From positions 2,830,510-2,866,371 of the forward strand of contig NZ_GL945017.1 of NCBI RefSeq assembly GCF_000218235.1: 35,862 nucleotides of DNA, read 5' to 3'. This DNA is from Hallella multisaccharivorax DSM 17128 (GTDB taxonomy: Bacteria; Bacteroidota; Bacteroidia; Bacteroidales; Bacteroidaceae). Positions within the stretch are counted from its first letter, which is position 1. The number at the start of each line of letters is the position of its first letter. Positions 6,720 to 15,349 of this stretch are shown in pieces. The position numbers were made by a program, and so were the translations under genes. The notes under the pieces are model-generated. The model saw only the letters and a list, made by a program, of their open reading frames with translations. It ran no database searches and was not told the origin of the DNA.

Positions 6720-8525
6720 ATGCGAAAACTATTATTGACTACAGCCATGGCGCTTGCCCTTTCATCAGCCGCAGCCCAGGGTGTCGACCCACGGGGACCG
6801 GAATGGCTCCATGACGCCGTATTTTACCAGATTTACCCATCCTCCTACATGGACTCTGACGGGAACGGCATTGGAGACCTTCCGGGCATCACCTCGAAAC
6901 TCGACTATATCAAAAGCCTCGGTGTCAATGCGCTGTGGCTCAATCCGTGCTTTGAGTCGGGATGGTTTGACGGGGGCTACGATGTCATCGACTTTTATAA
7001 GATAGACCCGCGCTTCGGGACCAACACCGACATGGTGACGCTTCTGCGCGAGGCTCACAAGAGAGGCATTAAAGTGTGTCTCGATCTCGTGGCCGGCCAC
7101 TCCAGCGTAAGGTGCCAATGGTTCAGGGAGAGTGCCAATGGCGACCGAAACGGACGCTATGCCGACTACTATATCTGGACCGATACGATCAGCGACCAGG
7201 ATAAGCAGGAGATTGCCAAACGGCATCAGGAGCGGAATCCGGAGTCGTCGACGATCGGCCGTTATGTCGAGTTGAACGCTCCGAGAGGCAAGTATTACGA
7301 GAAGAACTTCTTTGAATGCCAGCCCGCTCTGAACTATGGCTTTGCCCATCCCGCCCCGAATCATCGGTGGGAACAGCCCGTTACGGCTCCCGGACCACAG
7401 GCCTTGCGCCGCGAGATGCGCAATATTATGGCTTTCTGGTTTGATAAAGGCGTAGATGGCTTCCGCGTGGACATGGCGGCTTCACTGGTGAAGAACGACC
7501 CAGGGAAGGTGGAGACCTCCAAACTGTGGAATGAGATGCGGGCGTGGAAGGACAAGCATTATCCACAGTGTGTGCTCATTTCTGAATGGGCTGACCCTAC
7601 CGTTGCCATTCCTGCAGGATTCAATATTGACTTCATGATTCATTTTGGTGTGCCCGGTTACGGTTCGTTGTTCTTTGCCCGCGATACACCTTATGGCATG
7701 CTGCATCCCTGGGACAACAAACAGAACGCTTATAAGTATTGTTATTTCGATAAGGAGGGCAAGGGTAGTCTCGATGAGTTTGTGAGGAACTACTCGCATT
7801 CTTACTTCAACACGCGCGACAAGGGATACATTGCTATCCCGTCAGCCAACCACGACTACCAGCGTCCGAATATCGGTTCGCGCAACACCCCTGATCAGTT
7901 GAAGGTGGCCATGACGTTCTTCCTCACCATGCCCGGCGTGCCGTTCATCTATTACGGTGATGAGATAGGCATGAAATATGAGATGAATCTTCCGAGTAAG
8001 GAAGGTTCCAATGAGCGTGCCGGCACACGTACACCGATGCAGTGGGCGCCCGGAGCCACAGCGGGCTTCTCCACCTGTACGCCAGACAAACTCTATCTGC
8101 CGGTGGCTACTGACGGCGGAAAGATAACTGTAGCGGCGGAAGAAAAGGATCCTGGGTCGATGCTTAACTTCACACGGCGGCTCGTTCGGTTGAGGCATGC
8201 TACCCCAGCGCTTGGAAATCTTGCCGACTGGAAGCTGATCAGCGATCTTAAACAGCCTTATCCGATGGTCTATGAGCGTACGGCAGGCGGTCAGAAATGT
8301 ATCGTGGCACTCAACCCCAGCGGCAAGGCTGTCAAGGCGGTGCTGCCACATGTCGTCGCGGCAGAAGCGCCAACCGATAACACGGCCTTTGAACAGGGTG
8401 CCGCAAAAGTGAAGGCAGCGAAGCCCCAGACGCTTATCGTCTCAGGAAAGGCAAGCTATAAGAGCGGCAGGAGCGACGTAGTGTCACTTGGTCCCGTGTC
8501 GGCTGCCGTGTTCTGCATCAAGTAA
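6720..8525 (+). CDS. Secreted GH13 alpha-amylase-family glycosidase
   Basis: I choose the ATG at 6720 because it gives a clean signal peptide (MRKLLLTTAMALALSSAAAQ); the frame is open to 6675 but those codons are leader. The mature protein starts with the GH13 barrel: WLHDAVFYQIYPSSYMD, then DGNGIGDLPGI. Catalytic residues in this numbering are Asp251 (VDGFRVDMA, nucleophile), Glu289 (LISEWADP, acid/base) and Asp379 (SANHDYQRP, transition-state aspartate). PFIYYGDEIGM follows, and a C-terminal beta-sandwich ends the protein near residue 601. It should hydrolyse or transfer alpha-glucosidic bonds in the periplasm or outside the cell; whether the substrate is starch oligosaccharides, isomalto-sugars or trehalose cannot be told. 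It is a stand-alone gene with its own promoter, not linked to sus genes here. Confidence 0.9.
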   Translation: MRKLLLTTAMALALSSAAAQGVDPRGPEWLHDAVFYQIYPSSYMDSDGNGIGDLPGITSKLDYIKSLGVNALWLNPCFESGWFDGGYDVIDFYKIDPRFGTNTDMVTLLREAHKRGIKVCLDLVAGHSSVRCQWFRESANGDRNGRYADYYIWTDTISDQDKQEIAKRHQERNPESSTIGRYVELNAPRGKYYEKNFFECQPALNYGFAHPAPNHRWEQPVTAPGPQALRREMRNIMAFWFDKGVDGFRVDMAASLVKNDPGKVETSKLWNEMRAWKDKHYPQCVLISEWADPTVAIPAGFNIDFMIHFGVPGYGSLFFARDTPYGMLHPWDNKQNAYKYCYFDKEGKGSLDEFVRNYSHSYFNTRDKGYIAIPSANHDYQRPNIGSRNTPDQLKVAMTFFLTMPGVPFIYYGDEIGMKYEMNLPSKEGSNERAGTRTPMQWAPGATAGFSTCTPDKLYLPVATDGGKITVAAEEKDPGSMLNFTRRLVRLRHATPALGNLADWKLISDLKQPYPMVYERTAGGQKCIVALNPSGKAVKAVLPHVVAAEAPTDNTAFEQGAAKVKAAKPQTLIVSGKASYKSGRSDVVSLGPVSAAVFCIK

Positions 8526-8536
8526 TGTTAAATGTT

Positions 8537-8568
8537 AATTAATGGGTGCTTTCATACGCCCATTAATT
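8537..8568 (+). terminator. Inverted repeat after the GH13 gene, likely terminator
   Basis: AATTAATGGG and CCCATTAATT pair perfectly, extended by a further TG/CG pair, around an eight-base loop. There is no T tract afterwards, so it may be a bidirectional or mRNA-stabilising hairpin rather than a classic terminator. Confidence 0.5.
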
Positions 8569-8579
8569 ATAAAGCGATG

Positions 8580-8620
8580 ATACCCCTCCCCTGGTCGGTA
8601 AGCTCCGTCCGGGCGGGTAT
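8580..8620. repeat. GC-rich imperfect palindrome
   Basis: ATACCC and CCC at the left pair with GGGCGGGTAT at the right, and GGTCGG with CCGTCC, around the loop TAAGCT. This is a long GC-rich hairpin in an AT-rich gap, of the kind seen in REP-like elements or terminators; the sequence ACGCTTTTAC follows. Confidence 0.5.
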
Positions 8621-8841
8621 TACGCTTTTACAAAACAGCCTTACATAACATTATGTCGGGATTGTTCAATGGAAGTGCTCTGACATCCAGCCAAGTTCCC
8701 ATCCGTGACTAAGATCATCAATATAAAGCGCTTCCCTGTAAAAGGCAGTTTTTATGCCATCCATGTTTGTGGCATCATCTTCACAACAAAGTAGTTGACG
8801 GCTAACTAAACCCACTGTATATATACAGCCCGAATGAGAGA
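8621..8841. other. Non-coding stretch with further palindromes
   Basis: No gene seen on either strand. It holds ACATAA-CA-TTATGT (8643-8656), ATGCCA/TGGCAT with a ten-base loop (8754-8775) and the perfect 14-bp palindrome CTGTATATATACAG (8815-8828). It belongs to the 556-base gap between the GH13 gene and the lipoprotein operon. Confidence 0.4.
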
Positions 8842-8862
8842 CCTATGGTTCATAGGCCTTTT
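8842..8862 (+). terminator. Small hairpin with T-rich tail
   Basis: CCTATG-GTT-CATAGG is a perfect six-pair stem followed by CCTTTT. It could end a short transcript from the gap, or be the last of the series of palindromes. Confidence 0.4.
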
Positions 8863-8974
8863 ACCTGTGGTATGTTATGGAATATGGTTTGTCCTTTTGC
8901 TCAAATACCGTAAAGGCGCACTTTATGGGTAAATTACCTATAAGTAAGTATAAGCTATTTCATTATTTTTAGGT

Positions 8975-9032
8975 ATTGTGCATAATTAAATATCGCTGTA
9001 TCTTTGTGCCATAGTTCAAAGTAATACTTTTG
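8975..9032 (+). promoter_or_regulatory. Promoter region of the haem-type operon
   Basis: ATTG (8975-8978), 20 bases, then TATCTTTG (8999-9006) fits the Bacteroidales promoter. A second -7 box, TACTTTTG, sits at 9025-9032, with the TTTG of the first box 18 bases upstream, so two start sites may be used. The leader to the ATG at 9082 is 45-70 bases. Confidence 0.6.
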
Positions 9033-9081
9033 TGACCGTAATTCAAGGTGATATTTAATTATAAACTCTAATAGTAAAAAA

Positions 9082-10473
9082 ATGAAAATCTTAAAGTGCT
9101 TCTTTACATTCGCAGCTATTGCGCTCTGCCTTGGTTTTAGCTCGTGCAGCAACGATGACGATGGACCGTCCTACAGTGAGACTTCAATTGTCAATGCCCG
9201 ACTGAAGGCTATTCTCACGGGCAAGGGTTATACCTTCGATGGTAACGGCAATCTGCTCCTTGATGACAAAGCCGTCAACACCACGTCTCTTGACCTGTCA
9301 GATACGAAGGTTGATACCGTAGCCTTGAAAGAACTCTCCGTGTTCCCCAATCTGAAAGAGCTGAACCTGAGCAACAATGGTTACGGACCGGGTTTCAACT
9401 TCGCCCTGCTTCCCTCAAAGATCAACAGTGTAGACCTCTCCAACAACAAGATTTTTGAATATCCGGGCCTTGTCAACATCGTGACAGCCGAGAATGGTGA
9501 TGAGACGGTGACGGTTCAACGTAACCTTTCAAAGCTTGTGTTGCCACAGAGCGCTCAATATAATTGCGTAGAGATTCCGACATACTTTGCTCACAAGGAT
9601 GCAAGTGCTGAAGTGGAAATGCAGGATTCTTTGGGGAACGTAAAAGCTTATACAACCTTAAGGGATGTGCCTTGCGAAGCAACCAGAGCATATCTTAAAG
9701 ATGTTTTCCCATCCTTATTTGTCGGGAACCAAATAGATGTTAGCAAGCGATTGGTGAAACTTACCGAGGCAAATGCTTCTATTGATTTGGAAAGAGGATC
9801 CATTCCTAAGTCAAGTTCAACAAAAAACATTACCAGTGTTGAGGGTGTAGAATATGTGGCCATGAATCCAGGATTTCAAGGAGCTACAATATATATAGAT
9901 CTTAAAAAGAAATGTACGTTAGCCTATTTAAAGACAAACAGAAAATTAGGAGTGTTAAGTTTGTCAAATATCAACACTCCTCTTCTTGATGTAAGTAACT
10001 CTAATAAATTATGTTATATATTGCTTGAGAAAAACGATAGCATCAGGTCGCTAAACTTATCACACTGCACTCTTATGGGAACTAGATCTATGTTGCAAGA
10101 AACATCTATTGATCTTCCTAGTGGCATATTAGTTCTTGATTGTCCCTCATTTGAGAAAATAAGTATTTCTAAAGCAGTTAAGAATCTCGGAAGTTTATCA
10201 CTGGAAGAACTTCCGAATCTGAAAAAACTGGATTTGTCAATGCTTAGTTATATCCAGGAGTGTTATATTACGGAGATCCCCAATTGTAATGTGACAATGT
10301 ATAATTTCTCCAAGCCATCAGATTGGACGGTTCAACCGTTCTTTGATATATCCGAAGATGTCTATAAACAATCAAGTGTAAAAGAGTTTCTTGATAAATA
10401 TCATAGTAATCTCAAATCTTCAGGTTGGACAGAATATGGTAAGACCTACGACTGGACAGTAAATTATAAATAA
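9082..10473 (+). CDS. Leucine-rich-repeat-like lipoprotein
   Basis: 463 residues. The N-terminus MKILKCFFTFAAIALCLGFSSC is a lipoprotein signal with lipobox Cys22, followed by an acidic SNDDD stretch, the usual surface-export signature in Bacteroidetes. The next part has leucine-rich-repeat-like units (LDLSDTKVD, LKELNLSNNG, VDLSNNKIFEYP) and later looser ones (LGVLSLSNINTPLLDVS, IRSLNLSHCTL, LKKLDLSMLS). LRRs usually make a protein-binding solenoid. It is the first gene of the operon, 20 bases before the calycin-like gene, so it is probably a surface partner of the receptor encoded downstream. I do not know a named function. Its second half (about 9650-10470) is visibly more AT-rich than the downstream genes. 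Confidence 0.75.
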   Translation: MKILKCFFTFAAIALCLGFSSCSNDDDGPSYSETSIVNARLKAILTGKGYTFDGNGNLLLDDKAVNTTSLDLSDTKVDTVALKELSVFPNLKELNLSNNGYGPGFNFALLPSKINSVDLSNNKIFEYPGLVNIVTAENGDETVTVQRNLSKLVLPQSAQYNCVEIPTYFAHKDASAEVEMQDSLGNVKAYTTLRDVPCEATRAYLKDVFPSLFVGNQIDVSKRLVKLTEANASIDLERGSIPKSSSTKNITSVEGVEYVAMNPGFQGATIYIDLKKKCTLAYLKTNRKLGVLSLSNINTPLLDVSNSNKLCYILLEKNDSIRSLNLSHCTLMGTRSMLQETSIDLPSGILVLDCPSFEKISISKAVKNLGSLSLEELPNLKKLDLSMLSYIQECYITEIPNCNVTMYNFSKPSDWTVQPFFDISEDVYKQSSVKEFLDKYHSNLKSSGWTEYGKTYDWTVNYK

Positions 10474-10493
10474 TATTTAATTCTTTTAAAATC

Positions 10494-10943
10494 ATGAGAA
10501 AATTTTTTGTTTTGATGGTTTTCGCCATGTTCTGTTTCGTGAGCATGGTTCATGCAGAGACTCCCAAGGTAGAGGGCTTAGCAAGGGTAGCTTCCACTGA
10601 CTTGGATGGAACATATAGCGGTGAGGCTACGCCGACGAAGATGAACGGGATTGCTTTGACCAATCCCAAACTGTATGCCTGTGATTTCGAGATCTCCAAT
10701 GGCATTTTGATGGGCGATTTTAAAGTAGGGCCACATTATGTTTCGTTGGAATCTAAATCAGAGATTACTGGGCCTGGAACGTATCCTGTATCTGGTTATA
10801 TTAAACTGTTGGGAGTAAAAAACTACTTTTCTGGTTCAGTAACCATAATAGAGGCCGATGGAAATCAACTCTCTTTCACTGCCGTTGTTTACTTAAGAAT
10901 AACAGGCTTTGAATCAGACTTCGAATTTACGGGTAGTAAGTAA
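10494..10943 (+). CDS. Calycin-like secreted protein
   Basis: 149 residues with a Sec signal peptide (MRKFFVLMVFAMFCFVSMVHA) and no lipobox. The mature part DLDGTYSGEATPT, then alternating beta strands such as SGYIKLLGVKNYFSGSVTIIEADGNQLSF, resembles calycin-like beta-barrel domains that occur next to HmuY-type lipoproteins in Bacteroidales. Calycins bind small hydrophobic ligands, so a haem- or ligand-binding role at the cell surface or periplasm is plausible but not shown. The stop overlaps the next start by one base (TAATG), which indicates translational coupling. Confidence 0.6.
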   Translation: MRKFFVLMVFAMFCFVSMVHAETPKVEGLARVASTDLDGTYSGEATPTKMNGIALTNPKLYACDFEISNGILMGDFKVGPHYVSLESKSEITGPGTYPVSGYIKLLGVKNYFSGSVTIIEADGNQLSFTAVVYLRITGFESDFEFTGSK

Positions 10944-11566
10944 TGCGCATCATTAAGTTTTTATGTCTTTGGGCTTTCGTGTTCGCGTTAGGAGCTTGCT
11001 CGAGTGATGAAGAAATCACAAAGACGCCTGTCACTGACTCGTATCTGTCGCAGGCCAAGAGCATACTCAAGGACAGCATTGTGTTCAACGCGAAAGCCTG
11101 GCAGGGTACTGTGAACAAGACACGGCTCGAATCAGGCTGTCCCGTCAAATACCATTTCAGCTGGAAAGGTGATACCATGACCTTACAGATCAAGGCCTTC
11201 TCCGTCGGCTCCATGCCACTTCGGATATGGTTCGTGGTCAACTGTAAGTTCATGCAGCTGAACAGTTGGGAGAAAGATGAATATACCGGTGATGGCTGGA
11301 TAAAGTTTGAAGGCTCAGGCGGCAACACGACTTACCTGGCGCTTACAACAGAGTATGCGGACGGCACGGGAGGATCCGGCACCGTCACGGGATACCTGAA
11401 TGTCCTGACCAAGGAAATAGAGTTTGAGACCAACTTCAACGTAATGAATTTCTCCACACAGGTCTATCAGCAGAAGATTGATTACAGCCGCATGGCCAAC
11501 TTCGATGCTGAGTTCGCCCAGTACGAGAAGGATCTGGCAGAATATAAGAAAGAACATGGTCTATAG
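10943..11566 (+). CDS. Small surface lipoprotein, DUF4903-like
   Basis: 207 residues. The signal MRIIKFLCLWAFVFALGAC has lipobox Cys19 and is followed by SSDEE, an acidic export-type tail. The rest is predicted beta-rich (WQGTVNKTRL, YHFSWKGDTMTLQIKAF, GTVTGYLNVLTKEIEFETNF) and ends in a charged helix (FAQYEKDLAEYKKEHG). It resembles the DUF4903 lipoproteins I associate with HmuY-type loci, but this assignment is from memory. Translationally coupled to the gene before; eight bases separate it from the receptor gene. Confidence 0.55.
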   Translation: MRIIKFLCLWAFVFALGACSSDEEITKTPVTDSYLSQAKSILKDSIVFNAKAWQGTVNKTRLESGCPVKYHFSWKGDTMTLQIKAFSVGSMPLRIWFVVNCKFMQLNSWEKDEYTGDGWIKFEGSGGNTTYLALTTEYADGTGGSGTVTGYLNVLTKEIEFETNFNVMNFSTQVYQQKIDYSRMANFDAEFAQYEKDLAEYKKEHGL

Positions 11567-11574
11567 TGTAAATC

Positions 11575-13725
11575 ATGCTTAGAGAAACTTTTACGGCCAT
11601 TCTCTTCATGGGAATGGCTGTTTTACAATGTAATGCACAGACATCAGAGTCAAAGAAGGATTCGGTCAGCAGGCAAGGTGACATGAGCAAGCAGACCTAT
11701 CAGCTGCAAGGCATCACGGTCACGGGCTCGACGGCTTCCCGGCCTATCAGACTGTCACCTGTCACTACACAGGTGTTGGGCGGTAAGGCCTTGGTGGATG
11801 CCGGTTACGGAAACATCCAGCAGGCCCTTCTCATGGAAACGCCCGGCCTCAACATCCAAAAGGTGGGGTTTGGCAATGAACTGAACATGGAAGGTCTTGA
11901 CGCACGCCACGTCCTTTTTCTGATGGACGGCGAGCGCATGACTGGCGACATGGCAGGTAACCTGGACTATGAGCGCTTTAACCTGCATGCCATCGACAGG
12001 ATAGAGATCATCAAAGGTGCCAGCAGTACCCTCTATGGCAGCCGTGCCTCGGGGGCCGTCATCAACATGATCACGAAGAAGACAACCGATCCCGTATCCA
12101 TCGAGACGGGCGTACGCTGGGGACAGATGAACGAGACCAACTACAAGCATCCCCAGAAGAAAGACTTCCTCTACGGTTTTGAGAAGAACGCCGACAAGCC
12201 CAACCTGCAGGCATGGCTTTCCGCGGGTCTGCACCAAGGGAAGGTGACATCGCAGACCGATGTGTGGTATTCGTCCACCGATGCTTTCTACCTGTACCAG
12301 AAGGCGAACGACTCGAAGACTTACACCAAGGAGGCCAATCCCTGGCTTGATCACGATGTGAAGATCACGAGTGAGCTGCCGCGTTCACCGATGGGTGTGG
12401 AGGGTGATGAGCATATCTCCATGCAGCAGAAACTCTATTATGAGCCGGTCAAAGGACTGAAGCTTCAGGCTGACGGCTCGGCTTTCTTCATGAACACCTA
12501 TGACCTCAGGCAGGACTTAGTCTTCACGCAGTCTAAGGACTTCTCGTGGGGAGCGAAGGCTTGCTATAGCCTAAAGAACTGGTTTACTCTGACGGCGAGC
12601 TGGCACACGGATTATTACTATCGCTATAAACGCCATGAGCGCCGTGACGAACGCAAGAAAGTGTATGACTCGCAGATCATTGAGCCCCGTCTGTGGTTGG
12701 AGAGCCGTTTTTTCAAACGGCATGACATCATCCTCGGATTGGAGTATTTCAGTGATGAGCTTACCAGTGACAGGTTTATCAACCGTAAGATGACCACCCG
12801 TGCCCTGAAGGAGACGGAGGCCTTTGTCCAAGACGAATGGCAGCCTGTAGACAAGTGGACATTCTCCCTCGGCGTGCGTACCAATTTCAGCCGGCAGTTC
12901 GGTTTCATGTGGATGCCGAAGATGGCTGCTAAATATCAGATGAATGACAATTTAGCACTGCGTGCCAACTACTCTATGGGCTACCGTGCACCGAGCATCA
13001 AGGAACTGTTCTTCAACTGGGACCATTTGGGGATGTTCATGATTAAGGGCAACGAGTATCTGAAGCCGGAGAAGAACAATTATTTCTCTCTCGGAGCCGA
13101 ATACAGCAAAGGCGGCTTCTTCATCAACGGAACGATCTACGCCAACCTCTTCCGTAAGAAGATAGAGGGTGTGTGGCGTATCTATGACATGCAGTACAAC
13201 TTTGAGTATACTAATCTCGACAATCAGACCATGGCAGGCGCGGAATGGGTGATGAAATGGAAATTCCTTCGCCACTGGACGCTCGACGCTTCCTACTCCT
13301 ATGTGTACGTAAGCAAGGAAAATGGTCTCAGGATCAACACCACCTCACCGCATGCGGCAACAGGTGGACTGATGTATCGGTGGGACAACGGTAAGAACTA
13401 CGGCCTTTCCGCCAATCTCAATGCTTCACTGATGGGAAAGAAAATCTACGATGTGCAGGACCGTCTGACCGTTGACGGGGTGAGCCATGACGCCTATTTT
13501 CGTTGTGAGCTGCCGATGTATGTGCTTTGCAACCTCAATGTGTTGCAGGATTTTGGCAGATACCTGAAAGTGTCAGCCGGCGTGAACAATCTCTTCAATT
13601 ATAAACCCAAGACGCTGGGTTCCGGACTTACCGCTTTCAGTGTACCGGCTACGGCAGGCGCGAGGTTCTATGTACAGATGGAGGTGAAGTTGGATGCCTT
13701 GTTCCATAAGAAGAGTACATTCTAA
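11575..13725 (+). CDS. TonB-dependent outer-membrane receptor, HmuR/haem type
   Basis: 716 residues: signal peptide to NAQ (about residue 22), a short extension, then a plug domain beginning YQLQGITVTGS with LFLMDGERM and IDRIEIIKGASSTLYGSRASGAVINMITK. A 22-strand barrel follows. There is no carboxypeptidase-like N-terminal domain, so it is not a SusC. Inside the barrel, YRAP (470-473) and NEYLKPE (493-499) flank His484; this resembles the FRAP...NPNL box with its conserved His in haem receptors. Together with the HmuY-like gene 23 bases downstream, this points to haem (or a haem-like ligand) uptake across the outer membrane powered by TonB. The exact ligand is inference. Confidence 0.85.
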   Translation: MLRETFTAILFMGMAVLQCNAQTSESKKDSVSRQGDMSKQTYQLQGITVTGSTASRPIRLSPVTTQVLGGKALVDAGYGNIQQALLMETPGLNIQKVGFGNELNMEGLDARHVLFLMDGERMTGDMAGNLDYERFNLHAIDRIEIIKGASSTLYGSRASGAVINMITKKTTDPVSIETGVRWGQMNETNYKHPQKKDFLYGFEKNADKPNLQAWLSAGLHQGKVTSQTDVWYSSTDAFYLYQKANDSKTYTKEANPWLDHDVKITSELPRSPMGVEGDEHISMQQKLYYEPVKGLKLQADGSAFFMNTYDLRQDLVFTQSKDFSWGAKACYSLKNWFTLTASWHTDYYYRYKRHERRDERKKVYDSQIIEPRLWLESRFFKRHDIILGLEYFSDELTSDRFINRKMTTRALKETEAFVQDEWQPVDKWTFSLGVRTNFSRQFGFMWMPKMAAKYQMNDNLALRANYSMGYRAPSIKELFFNWDHLGMFMIKGNEYLKPEKNNYFSLGAEYSKGGFFINGTIYANLFRKKIEGVWRIYDMQYNFEYTNLDNQTMAGAEWVMKWKFLRHWTLDASYSYVYVSKENGLRINTTSPHAATGGLMYRWDNGKNYGLSANLNASLMGKKIYDVQDRLTVDGVSHDAYFRCELPMYVLCNLNVLQDFGRYLKVSAGVNNLFNYKPKTLGSGLTAFSVPATAGARFYVQMEVKLDALFHKKSTF

Positions 13726-13748
13726 TACTGCATTCTGAAGATAAAATT

Positions 13749-14444
13749 ATGAAGAAAATAGTTTTACTTTGCCCTTTCATCATGCTTCTGCTCGTATCTT
13801 GTTATGAGTACGATGCCGATGAGTTCTCGGGCAAGATACTGCCGCGGGTGACGGGCTACAGCACAGGGGTCACCAACGACTGGCTTTATTTTAACCTTCG
13901 TACGGGCGAGATGTTCAACGCCACGGCTCCCAACCAGCAGATCAAGGAAGGCGAGCAGATCACGCGTACCGACTGGGACTTTGCCGTGTGCGGTTACCAT
14001 TTCCGTACGAACGGTGGCACCAGCGGGCCGGGGGAGGGTGGGGCCTGCGATCTCGGCTATGCCAATTATGACAAGTGGCAGACCGCGTCACAGATACCTC
14101 CCGATGTACAGTTTGTGGTAGACGATAGTATCTACATCACCTATTCACAGGCCGACTGGTACCGCTATTTAGGCAAGCACAACCTTAACTTTGACGAGAA
14201 TCCGTGGTTTGATCCCAACAGCGGCATCCGGCAGACACGCTCCTCGGGAAACCCGTTGCTTGACAAAGCCATCGCGCTGAGCGGACCTCCGATGGAATAT
14301 ACGCCCTCACAGCACACTTATTGCATCCGGACTGCTGACGGGAGACATTATTATAAGCTGATGGTTGTGAGCTGGTACAATACCAATTCGGCGATAGATG
14401 ACAGTGGCGGTCAGATGAGTTATTATCTTGATGAACTGAAATGA
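13749..14444 (+). CDS. HmuY-family haem-binding lipoprotein
   Basis: 231 residues; lipobox Cys18 in MKKIVLLCPFIMLLLVSC. The motif WLYFNLRTGEMF and then TRTDWDFAVCGYHFRTNGG is the core of HmuY-family proteins, which collect haem at the cell surface and pass it to a HmuR-type receptor. Potential axial ligands visible are the His in CGYHFRTN, the His of SQHTYC and GRHYYKL, and the Met of GPPMEYTP; which are used cannot be decided, since family members differ between His and Met. The last four bases overlap the next gene (ATGA), so the two are coupled. Confidence 0.85.
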   Translation: MKKIVLLCPFIMLLLVSCYEYDADEFSGKILPRVTGYSTGVTNDWLYFNLRTGEMFNATAPNQQIKEGEQITRTDWDFAVCGYHFRTNGGTSGPGEGGACDLGYANYDKWQTASQIPPDVQFVVDDSIYITYSQADWYRYLGKHNLNFDENPWFDPNSGIRQTRSSGNPLLDKAIALSGPPMEYTPSQHTYCIRTADGRHYYKLMVVSWYNTNSAIDDSGGQMSYYLDELK

Positions 14445-15304
14445 TGAAACACACATATTACTGGGGCAAGACGATCGCATCGTTTCTTCTTGTCCTCTTT
14501 ACCATGCCCCTGGGGCACGCGCTGATGATGATCATGGACAAGACGATGTCTCCCGTGGCAGTCCATTATGCGGGATTCCTGATAGGCCTTGTCGGCTTTA
14601 TTATTGTTATTGCCGGCGTGTTTGTCAAAGGCGACACGAAGCAGACCCTCTTCGGCCTCTTTGGTGGCTTATTCTTCTGGACCGGTTGGGTGGAGTTTCT
14701 CTTCCAGTATTATGCCACGCGTTACGGCACGCAGCCGGAGGTCGTCAACGGGGTTGTCGTCACGCGCCCCGAGTATCTCGTCATGCCCGCCACCTTCGGA
14801 CTGTGGATGATGGTGATGACACTTTACATCTTCTGTACGCGTACAGGGTGTAACTTCATCAACTGGTGGCAGTGTTGTCTTTTCGGCAAGCGCAGGACAG
14901 AGATAGCCGCACGCCCGATGACGCGTCATGTCTCCATCGTCACCTTCATGGAGCTGAACATGATTCTCTGGACGAGCTATCTGGCGCTGATGTTCTGTTA
15001 CGATCCGCGTTTCATCGGCGACCATAGTCCGATAACTTTCCTTGTAGGCTTCGGGTGTCTCGTCGGGTCCGTGTTCATGTTCAGGCGGGAGCTGTTGCTT
15101 GCCACTTGGGGAGCTAATATCCGCATGGCCATTGCTACGGTCATCGTGTTCTGGACGCCGGTGGAGATTCTCGGACGTGTCAACTTTTTCAAGGAAATAT
15201 GGATAGAGCCGGAGAAGTATACTGCTCCGATGCTTTGTATTCTCTTCGCTTTCCTGATACTGCTCGGCTATATCATCATCGTGGCAAGAAAGAAAAAACG
15301 TTGA
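14441..15304 (+). CDS. Eight-pass inner-membrane protein of unknown function
   Basis: 287 residues, very hydrophobic. I count eight membrane segments, for example SFLLVLFTMPLGHALMMIM (1), GFLIGLVGFIIVIAGVFV (2), LFGLFGGLFFWTGWVEFLF (3), FGLWMMVMTLYIF (4) and MLCILFAFLILLGYIIIVA (8), with a basic cytoplasmic tail RKKKR. There is no ABC, permease or oxygenase motif that I recognise. His26, His40 and several Trp/Met sit in or near membrane segments, which would suit cofactor binding, but this is speculation. Its start overlaps the HmuY-like stop, so it belongs to the uptake operon. It could move the ligand or help build the system. Confidence 0.7.
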   Translation: MMKHTYYWGKTIASFLLVLFTMPLGHALMMIMDKTMSPVAVHYAGFLIGLVGFIIVIAGVFVKGDTKQTLFGLFGGLFFWTGWVEFLFQYYATRYGTQPEVVNGVVVTRPEYLVMPATFGLWMMVMTLYIFCTRTGCNFINWWQCCLFGKRRTEIAARPMTRHVSIVTFMELNMILWTSYLALMFCYDPRFIGDHSPITFLVGFGCLVGSVFMFRRELLLATWGANIRMAIATVIVFWTPVEILGRVNFFKEIWIEPEKYTAPMLCILFAFLILLGYIIIVARKKKR

Positions 15305-15349
15305 CATCTTTCTCCTTTTATGTCCTTCGTTTTCCTATTCGGTAGAAAG

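Noticed and set aside
9082..15304. Six-gene operon as a second PUL
   Set aside because: The receptor lacks the SusC N-terminal domain and there is no SusD or carbohydrate enzyme; HmuY-type features fit better.
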